Source of the DNA: Arthrinium phaeospermum
Taxonomy: Eukaryota > Ascomycota > Sordariomycetes > Amphisphaeriales > Apiosporaceae
Assembly (NCBI GenBank): GCA_006503535.1
Contig: QYRS01000013.1
Coordinates: 1,798,001-1,862,000, forward strand
DNA length: 64,000 bases
Direction: 5' to 3'
Position 1 is the stretch's first letter; each line of letters starts with the position of its first letter. Below are positions 57,317 through 64,000 of the stretch, in pieces. The translations under genes were made by a program, and so were the position numbers. Below the pieces are notes generated by a model. It saw only the letters and a program-made list of their open reading frames with translations, did no database searches and had not been told where the DNA came from.

Positions 57317-60313
57317 TTATGCATAGAACTGCCCTTTCTCGAGCGGGAGGACTGGCCCCAAGGAGAAAGTGGCATGATGGACTGGCTCACTGTCATCCAC
57401 CGTCCCCCAGGCCAAGCCGTGTTCGGACAGCTTCTCCTCGAACCTCCGCACCCTATAGTACGCATACGACCCCGCAATCGGGTCGGGAGTGGAAAGGACG
57501 CCCAGCTCGTCTCGACTCGGGTGCCCGTGAGCGAGCCCCACCCCGTGCGCACTACCCGTCGTCAATCCCACCGCCTCGACCCAGCTACCGACTCGACTCC
57601 GCTGCTGGACCGCCGCTGGCTCCATCATCCCTCCTCTTTCTCCTTCTTCTGTCTTTTCTCCGCCGTATCCGCCTCCACTGCCTGCGGCGGCCACGACCTG
57701 CGGGAAGAAGAAGGAAGAGGTGGGGCATGTCGCTGCCGCCAGACTGGCGCTGCAGGTGGCGAACAGCGGCATGCGCTCGGCGCCCATGTACCGCCGGAAC
57801 CAACCCACCGCCAGCATGACGCCGACCAGCAGCGCGAGCAGCCCCGCCGTCGCGAGGATGGGTATCGCCGAGTAGCCCACCGCCGTCATCACGGTCCTGG
57901 GCGACAACGTCGCCGTCGCCGGGTTCTGGACCTGGACCTGGACCTGGGGGCGCAGGAGTCCGTCGTACGCGGCGACGCGCAGCAGGAAGAGGCTCTCGCC
58001 CAACAGCCAGTGCAGCGCGGCGCACCCCATCAGCAGCGGCAGCGAAAAGTGCAGCGGCAGGTGCAGGTGGAAGCTCGAGCGCTGCGCCGTGTCGGGCCGC
58101 GGGACGCTGACGCGCAGCCCGCCGCGCCGCACCGCGAACCGGCTCACCTCGGCGTGCGCCAGCATCGCCGTCAGGGCCGCGTTGCACGTCAGGTAGACGT
58201 AGAGGCCCAGGAGCTGCGGCGTGTTGGCCACGAGCGCGGTCGCTGCGGCGCCCCATTTTCTGGTGCTGCCCGCGATGGCTTGCAGGGAGGGCTGGCCGAA
58301 CCCTACCGCCAGGGAGAGGTCTTGCTGCTGCAGGCGGAAGCCGAAGAAGAGGCCGAGGATGGCGAGGACGACGAGGATCGGGGGCAGCTGGCGCGCGAAG
58401 AAGCCGGGGACGCCGGTGTGCCAGCGGGGCGCCGACTTGCGTCCCTGCTCCTCCATCATGCGCGTCTCGGCCTCGTCGGGCGGCTGGCCGAAGCAGCCGA
58501 GCTGGGACAGGCGGTGGCGCCCCTTGGTGGACCCGGGCGGCTCCAGCGTGAAGCCCGCCTTCTCGTGGGATCCCAGGACCGTGGTCCGGCGCCGCGCCCG
58601 CCCGTTCCACGGCAGCGGCATGGGCTGGCTCGAGTTCCAGAACCCGACGTTGACGTCCTCCTCGTCCTCGGTCCCCTCTTCCTCTTCCTCCACCTCGCCC
58701 ACGGCCGCCTCGTCGCGCCCCTCCACCTGCGCCTGCTGCGTCGTGGCGGACCCGCGCCGCCGTCCTCGCCGCCGGGCGTGGATGTTGCGCTGCCGCCGGG
58801 CCTTCTTCACCAGGCGCGCCGAGGCGAGGCAGCGGCCCGCGAACCGCAGGTCCGGGTCGCGCAGGTAGCTCGCGATGAGGTCGCCGCTCGTCACGATGCG
58901 CTCGTCGCCCTCGAGCTGGCTGCCGCCGCGGCCGCGCCGTCGGACGGCGAACCAGGTGCCGACGAGGCAGAGCAGCTGCAGGGCGTTGGCGCCCAGCACC
59001 GCGTACTGGAGGATCGGCAGGCTGGCCAATCGGCAGGAGCCCGCGGACGAGGATGGTAGGGGCGAGCCGTCGGCGGCGGCGACGGTCGGCTGCGCCATGC
59101 AGTACTTGACGGGGACGTTGGACTGCGCGAGGGTCGCCAGGTAGGGGTCCGAGGACGCCAGGGCGGACCAGCCGGCCGCGTGGGAGAGCGGCGTCCAGGA
59201 CGTGCTGTTGGTGTCGGCGAGGGAGTGGTAGTCGCACGCTGGTGAGGTCGGGGCGGGCAGGCCGCACACCCAGCTGTTGCCGAACCCTACCGAGGTGTCG
59301 GTCTCGTCGTCGGTCCCGATTAAGCGTGTCCCCGCGAAAAGGAAAGAGTTGGTTTCGTTGCGTGTACCAAAGACCAAGGCCAAATTGCCGTAAAGTCCTG
59401 TCGAGGCGCTTCCGTACGCCCTGATGCAATCCGCCGCCGTCAGATTCGCCAACCCCGAACCACGCATGGCCGGAAGCCAAACCTCGTCAAAGTTCTTCCG
59501 GCTCCCTTGAAACCAGCCAGGGATGGATTTCTCCGGGCTGGTGCTGAAATTGCCCTCGCCGGTGGAGGTGAAGAAGTCCTCAGTGACGCCTCCGACGTAG
59601 TAATCGTTCGCGCCGATTGTCTCCACGAGCGCCGCGTTCCACAGCAGGTGCAGCGGAAGGGTGCTGACCATCAGGAGCAGGCATATCGCCGCCCGGTTGA
59701 GCCCGATGTGCGGCAGGTTGGACAGGTTGGGCACGCCGACCCACAGCCAGCGCTTGTGCCGGTGGACCAGGTCGAGCTCGCCCCGCGTCGGCGACACGAG
59801 GATCTGCATGCAGTAGTTGGCCCCGGCCAGCAGGATCGTGGCCAGGATGTTGATGACGAGCCGCAGGACGATGGCGAAAGTGCGCGTCGTGCCGCAGTCG
59901 CCCTGGTAGAAGGTGACTACTTGGTTGTTGATGCCCGTCGGCAGCTGCTGTACGTCATTGTCGCCACCGCCGTCCTGACTCCTCATCCGAAGCACGGAGA
60001 GGACGGTAGTGGCGACGTTGAGGCCCAGGATGAGGGCGCAGACGAGGATGCAGAGGACGAGACCGGTGCGCCAGCCGCGTATCCGCTGCAGAAGATCCTC
60101 GAGGGCCTCCCGCGCCGTGCCCTTGTCTTTATCCTGGCCGCTGCCGCGTCTGCTGCCTCCGGGCGACCCCCTGAAGCGTTCGAGGATCCGGTAGGGTGGG
60201 ATATATGTAGCAAGGTGATGCGTTCCTGTCATCGGGGTGTCGTTGTCGTCGCTCCATCTCGACACCGGCCGCTGCTCCATCTCGACTTGCGGTACAGGCT
60301 CCCAAGTCGCCAT
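57317..60313 (-). CDS. DUF6536 polytopic membrane protein
   Basis: This is a single-exon gene of 998 residues; the start at ATG 60313 (MATWEPVPQVEMEQR) is preferred over any upstream extension because the sequence before it is low-complexity. Residues about 75-200 match the DUF6536 layout: RIRGWRTGLVLCILVCALILG, NVATTVLSVLRM, a Cys-Gly signature CGTTRTFAIVLRLVINILAT, then GANYCMQILVSPTRGELDL and HKRWLWVGVPNLSNLPHIG. A large luminal loop with cysteines and N-glycosylation sites follows, then further membrane spans near residues 440, 640, 690, 770 and 840. An acidic insert (EVEEEEEGTEDEED) and a QVQVQVQ run are low-complexity. Length and layout agree with this uncharacterised fungal family; function unknown. 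Confidence 0.85.
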   Translation of the reverse strand: MATWEPVPQVEMEQRPVSRWSDDNDTPMTGTHHLATYIPPYRILERFRGSPGGSRRGSGQDKDKGTAREALEDLLQRIRGWRTGLVLCILVCALILGLNVATTVLSVLRMRSQDGGGDNDVQQLPTGINNQVVTFYQGDCGTTRTFAIVLRLVINILATILLAGANYCMQILVSPTRGELDLVHRHKRWLWVGVPNLSNLPHIGLNRAAICLLLMVSTLPLHLLWNAALVETIGANDYYVGGVTEDFFTSTGEGNFSTSPEKSIPGWFQGSRKNFDEVWLPAMRGSGLANLTAADCIRAYGSASTGLYGNLALVFGTRNETNSFLFAGTRLIGTDDETDTSVGFGNSWVCGLPAPTSPACDYHSLADTNSTSWTPLSHAAGWSALASSDPYLATLAQSNVPVKYCMAQPTVAAADGSPLPSSSAGSCRLASLPILQYAVLGANALQLLCLVGTWFAVRRRGRGGSQLEGDERIVTSGDLIASYLRDPDLRFAGRCLASARLVKKARRQRNIHARRRGRRRGSATTQQAQVEGRDEAAVGEVEEEEEGTEDEEDVNVGFWNSSQPMPLPWNGRARRRTTVLGSHEKAGFTLEPPGSTKGRHRLSQLGCFGQPPDEAETRMMEEQGRKSAPRWHTGVPGFFARQLPPILVVLAILGLFFGFRLQQQDLSLAVGFGQPSLQAIAGSTRKWGAAATALVANTPQLLGLYVYLTCNAALTAMLAHAEVSRFAVRRGGLRVSVPRPDTAQRSSFHLHLPLHFSLPLLMGCAALHWLLGESLFLLRVAAYDGLLRPQVQVQVQNPATATLSPRTVMTAVGYSAIPILATAGLLALLVGVMLAVGWFRRYMGAERMPLFATCSASLAAATCPTSSFFFPQVVAAAGSGGGYGGEKTEEGERGGMMEPAAVQQRSRVGSWVEAVGLTTGSAHGVGLAHGHPSRDELGVLSTPDPIAGSYAYYRVRRFEEKLSEHGLAWGTVDDSEPVHHATFSLGPVLPLEKGQFYA

Positions 60314-61609
60314 GCTTGGTGATGGTAGAGTGGGGAAAGAGGAAGAAACAACACCACACAGGGGGGGAAGAGAAGGCAAATCGTGTTTATCTCCCCCAAG
60401 AGCATCAGAAGATTACACTTTGCCCCTGGGCCGTTGCACGGTTAGCCTGTTTCCATGACAACGTTCATTTCCTCCTCGGGCCCAGCCACCGTTATCCGTT
60501 CCTCTCCCACCGAGACCATGACTGTTCCAGCCGTTCAGAGCTTGTAGCGCCTCTGGCTTGTTAATACGAGCACCGGCAGAGCTTAGTTTTCCATTTGGGC
60601 CAGGCTGGGCTTGGTGGCTTCAAAGCCAATACCGGGCCAGGTCTTTGGTCAGAAACCTAATCTCGTTTTTTTGCCACGATCAAGGACACCGAAACGTGAT
60701 TAGATAATTGTTCTTGCAGATCTAGATATCATAAGCGTGTCAGAGACTGGCAGATATCAGTAGCGCGCCCCTTGCATGATTCTCTTAGGGATCGATGTCG
60801 GAATGGTGCGCCACAGGATCTGCACACCCCTATATGCCATATTAATGGGGCCAAAAGCAAACTCGTGATGTTTCCGAACACTCCTAAACTCACAATATAG
60901 GGTGAATCAATAGGTATGTGTTCGGTGGATGTTTGACTAGAAACGGAAAGACACATGGCGATACCTGACTATAACCCCCAAGCATGATATCATACTGCAG
61001 AATATCTCTGTATATTTCGAATCCCACCATTTATAGACGCCAACAACATCCCCTAAAGCTTGATGTAACAGGTCCAAGGTCGCCTTCTCTGTCTGCTTCG
61101 GTTCTACTAACGTTGTGCCAGCCCATTTGCCTTCATTTTCGCGACGGATAGCAAGATTCTTAAGTTAGACGTGTGACTGGACTCGAATCATCAGTGTTGC
61201 TTATTGGGTTGAGGTTCCTCCGGCGAGACCTTCCGGGGCACAAACCTGGGCCATCAAGTCACCTGTCGTAATTTGTTATGCATTCTCTGATCACCACCGA
61301 GATCTCTTATCAGTAACAGGGAATGACTCCAGTATTCCGAGTGGGAGGCGGATAGAGAAAGCCGTCGGCATGTTTTGTTGGTTGGGCCCTCCTCACGACC
61401 CGGCCTAGTGGTTCACTCTAGCATGTTATGGATAGCGTTGTTGGTTTCCAGCAGTGGGCATCCTGGTTTCAATGTAACCTCAGCTGAACGTATGTAAAGT
61501 TCCACATCCCATTCCTTGGGTGCCCATGCCACTTCACAAACTCAGATTACCTCACAGTAGTTACGTGTTCACGACCAACAGTCCATTTGTTCAATCAGAT
61601 TCTTCAACT
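60314..61609. other. Divergent intergenic region between DUF6536 and methyltransferase genes
   Basis: This 1.3 kb region holds the promoters of both genes. Short ORFs (60237-60564 and 60729-60956) lack support. No RNA gene or repeat stands out. Confidence 0.5.
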
Positions 61610-63242
61610 ATGGCTTCTACAACCAGGATCATCGAGCTCTCGCAGCTTATCGCGCGTGAAACGGCGAAAGTGGACGGCTTCCTCGGCAGCAAGAGCTTGC
61701 CGACACCATCATTAGACGAAGATGCCCTCCAAAACATACCTATACCGGAAGAACTCACCGACATCAAGGCAGCACGGCTTGCCGTGATCGAAGCCTGCTC
61801 GGAGCTGAAAGACCTGATGACTGGCCCAAAGGAATTGCTGAAGTTCAAGGTGGCATAAATTCCGATCCTACCCGCCGAGCTCACTCACGGCGTTTGACCG
61901 CTGACACATGCACACAGTGGACTGATTACGCCAGCGTCAAGGCAGTTCTTCGCTTCAAACTGGAACAGTCCTTTGACGTGGGCCGGTCGACCTCGTTCGA
62001 GGCCATGTCCACCTTCTCGGGCCTCAACGTCATGAACATCCGGCGCATAGTGAGGCACGCCATCATCAACCACCACTTCTTCCGAGAGGACACCCCGGGC
62101 GTCATCACGCACTCTGCGCTGACAGCGGCCTTGGCCGGTTCCAAGACCATGCGAAACTCCCTCATCGTCGAGCTCGACGAGTTCTGGCCCGCAGCAGTCA
62201 AGGTAACCCCTATCATACCTTTCAACAATTCGCTTCCGGAGGACATGATGCTAATAGGCTCGTAGATGGCTGACGCGATGGAGAAGTGGCCGAATTCCGA
62301 GGAAAACAATGAAACAGTAAAGCCTTCTTTGGACCCCCTTTTCTCCTTGTGGTTACTAACCACCGTACCAGGGATTCTCCCTCGCCAATAACAGCAACAA
62401 AAGCATGTTCGATATCTTTGCCGAAGAACCGGCCCGCGGAGAACGGTTTGGGCGTTACTTTTCCCAAGACAAGACAGCCGACGGCCTCCTCGAGAACTAT
62501 CCCTGGACCGACAAGACTACCATGGTCGATGTCGGGGGGTCGCACGGGAGCGTAGCCATCAGCATCGCCGAGCGGTTCCCGCACATGAGATGTTATGTGC
62601 AAGACCTCACGGACACGGTCATCGAAGGAGCCTCGCTCCTGCCCGCGGGGCTGCAAGACAGGGTTACCTTTATGGAACAGTGAGTGGTCTGTCGCGGCTG
62701 GGATAGGGATGGGTGGCTAATTGTTCTAGTGACTTCTTCACCGACCAAACGATCACCGCGGACGTATACTACTTCAAGTCCATTTTCCACAATTGGGCAG
62801 ACAAATACTGCATCCAGATTCTTCAAAAGCTTGGTAACTCTCCCGATCCTTCACGCTACTGGCTCTTCTTTTTAGCCAACGACTTTCCCCGAGATCTTTA
62901 TACTGAAATTCGGGTCTTTTTAGTGCCTGCTCTCAAGAAGGGGGCGAAAATCATCATCCACGAGCGTATTCTGCCAGGCTTGGAAAGCCTGGCGACAGTA
63001 GATGCCCGACGGGCCATGTCAGTTGACAGTACTCCTTGGTAACGCGACTGCAGCATGCTAATATGTTTGACAGAAATCTTGACGTGGGCATGCTGCAACT
63101 CTTGAACGCGCAGCAGCGGGAAATGCACGAGTGGCCCGAGCTGTTCAGACGGGCACATCCAGGGTTTCGCTACCTGGGTGCGCGTCAACCCCCTGGAGCC
63201 ATCCGTTGGATCATCGAAGCCGATTGGCAAGGAGAGGAATGA
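61610..63242 (+). CDS. SAM-dependent O-methyltransferase (plant COMT-like fungal family)
   Basis: Seven exons (61610-61849, 61918-62202, 62266-62316, 62372-62679, 62730-62833, 62924-63017, 63074-63242) encode 416 residues with consistent frame. The ATG at 61610 (MASTTRIIELSQLIARETAK) is preferred over an in-frame one 30 codons upstream. The N-terminal half is a dimerisation winged-helix region (SFEAMSTFSGLNVMNIRRIV, HHFFREDTPGVITHSALTA). The catalytic half has the SAM motif TTMVDVGGSHGSVAISIAE, then DFFTDQTITADVYYFKSIFHNW with the candidate catalytic His, and KKGAKIIIHERILPG. Such enzymes methylate hydroxyls of aromatic or polyketide metabolites. A secondary-metabolite role is plausible, but no core synthase is in the window. 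Confidence 0.9.
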
Positions 63243-64000
63243 TGGGATGACATGAGAAGTATCTTGCGACCTGGATATGCAGGCTACCATGTATACAACC
63301 AATCGCTGCGGCTTGTGATCTGCTTAGCGTTCGATCTTACTTACCATCGGTGATAGTTCGATCTAGAAACTGCCTATTCTGGCAGCTGACCTCCTGAGCC
63401 AGTAATTGATGGCAAGACGCTATATCAATACCTTGCACTGTACACTAAAAAAGTCCGATGGCCGCCTTCCCGAACCGGATCACCCGGAGGATGGGGCCTT
63501 TACGTCCTGTTTTGCTGTCAACCCACGTCGAGTCTTGAGTTCCGGATGTCGCCGCCAAGTCAGAAGACGATCTGATGGGTGCACACTGATGGAATCTGCG
63601 GCTGACGTTGGTTCGGTCGAGAATCTTTACATAAGCCCGGACTTCATTGATGGGGTGTAGCCGACAAAAACGTGGTAGATCGAGGTAGCCACGTGCTACG
63701 GAGGGTTCGGCCGATTCTGATGTTGTCGAAGGGGGAATTTGCCGAGTCCGAAGTGGGTCCATCCCTATCCGAATCCGAACAAAAGGGGGTGGTCACGCCA
63801 CTAGTATTAGGACTGCCTCGCTAACACGGCCATGAACAACATCATTGCACATATATGAAAGGAGAAATCCGAGAGCCTGGGCATTCAACCGCTTCAGTAT
63901 GCAGTAACAGTATCCTTAGCCACTATTTCTTTCCTCGGTTCGATCTCACCCCTGCCATTCATATCAAGTTGCTGGAACTACCGACTCGCGACTTCACCTG
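63243..64000. other. Intergenic region at right edge
   Basis: About 750 bp downstream of the methyltransferase gene. ORFs at 63406-63660 (plus) and 63445-63762 (minus) overlap each other and have no recognisable features. Any gene starting beyond 64000 cannot be seen. Confidence 0.5.

Noticed and set aside
57374..59480. Very long ORFs (561 and 631 codons) overlapping the DUF6536 gene on the other strand and in another frame
   Set aside because: They are Arg/Ala/Gly/Gln-rich GC-driven shadows of the real coding frame with no domains. The DUF6536 frame has membrane segments and family motifs.
46057..63242. A secondary-metabolite cluster joining the P450, transporters and O-methyltransferase
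   Set aside because: No polyketide, peptide or terpene synthase is present, and SLD2 and RING genes lie between; co-location alone is not enough.

Overview
The window is nuclear DNA of a filamentous ascomycete, most likely a Sordariomycete. Genes carry short introns (mostly 45-120 nt) with GT-AG ends and CTAAC/CTGAC-like branch points. They lie on both strands with sizeable intergenic gaps, and include families typical of Pezizomycotina: a HET domain, an NLR-type WD40 propeller, a secreted catalase-peroxidase, DUF6536, YAT permeases and an Sld2-type replication factor. I did not assign a genus. All exon structures come from hand splicing and frame checking; there is no transcript evidence.

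Layout. 1-10.5 kb: the 5' two thirds of translation factor eIF2A (it runs off the left edge), a protein with NTF2-like character, a HET-domain protein and a SET-MYND methyltransferase-like protein. 10.5-15.6 kb: a 5 kb interval with no supportable gene. 15.6-26 kb: secreted catalase-peroxidase, a decayed cytochrome P450, a GFA/CENP-V-like zinc protein convergent with a UDP-glycosyltransferase, and a Ser/Thr-rich secreted protein with a CBM19-like cysteine module. 27-31 kb: a DHA1-type MFS transporter (possibly damaged) and the orphaned C-terminal propeller of an NLR, lying between two diverged copies of a short direct repeat. 31-36 kb: fructosamine-kinase-like protein, amino-acid permease, and a broken hydrolase-like gene. 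36-45.6 kb: a single-pass membrane protein, a previously hidden three-exon cysteine-rich small secreted protein, two proteins of unknown function, a P-loop kinase and a RING-like protein. 46-50.3 kb: a pisatin-demethylase-like P450, a small two-exon orphan and a C2H2 protein. 50.6-64 kb: Sld2, a RING protein, a 12-exon ACS-family transporter with a 9-nt microexon, a DUF6536 membrane protein and a SAM-dependent O-methyltransferase.

The genes do not form one obvious pathway. Housekeeping genes (eIF2A, Sld2, permease) are interspersed with accessory genes related to plant or microbe interaction (secreted KatG, cysteine-rich secreted protein, P450, O-methyltransferase, UGT, MFS) and non-self recognition (HET, NLR fragment). 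Three loci are broken: the P450 at 19.6-20.5 kb, the NLR propeller at 29.5-30.4 kb and the hydrolase-like gene at 35.7-36.1 kb. This suggests local gene turnover. The most interesting new item is the small secreted cysteine-rich protein at 38,342-38,737, which is invisible to plain ORF calling because it is split over three short exons.
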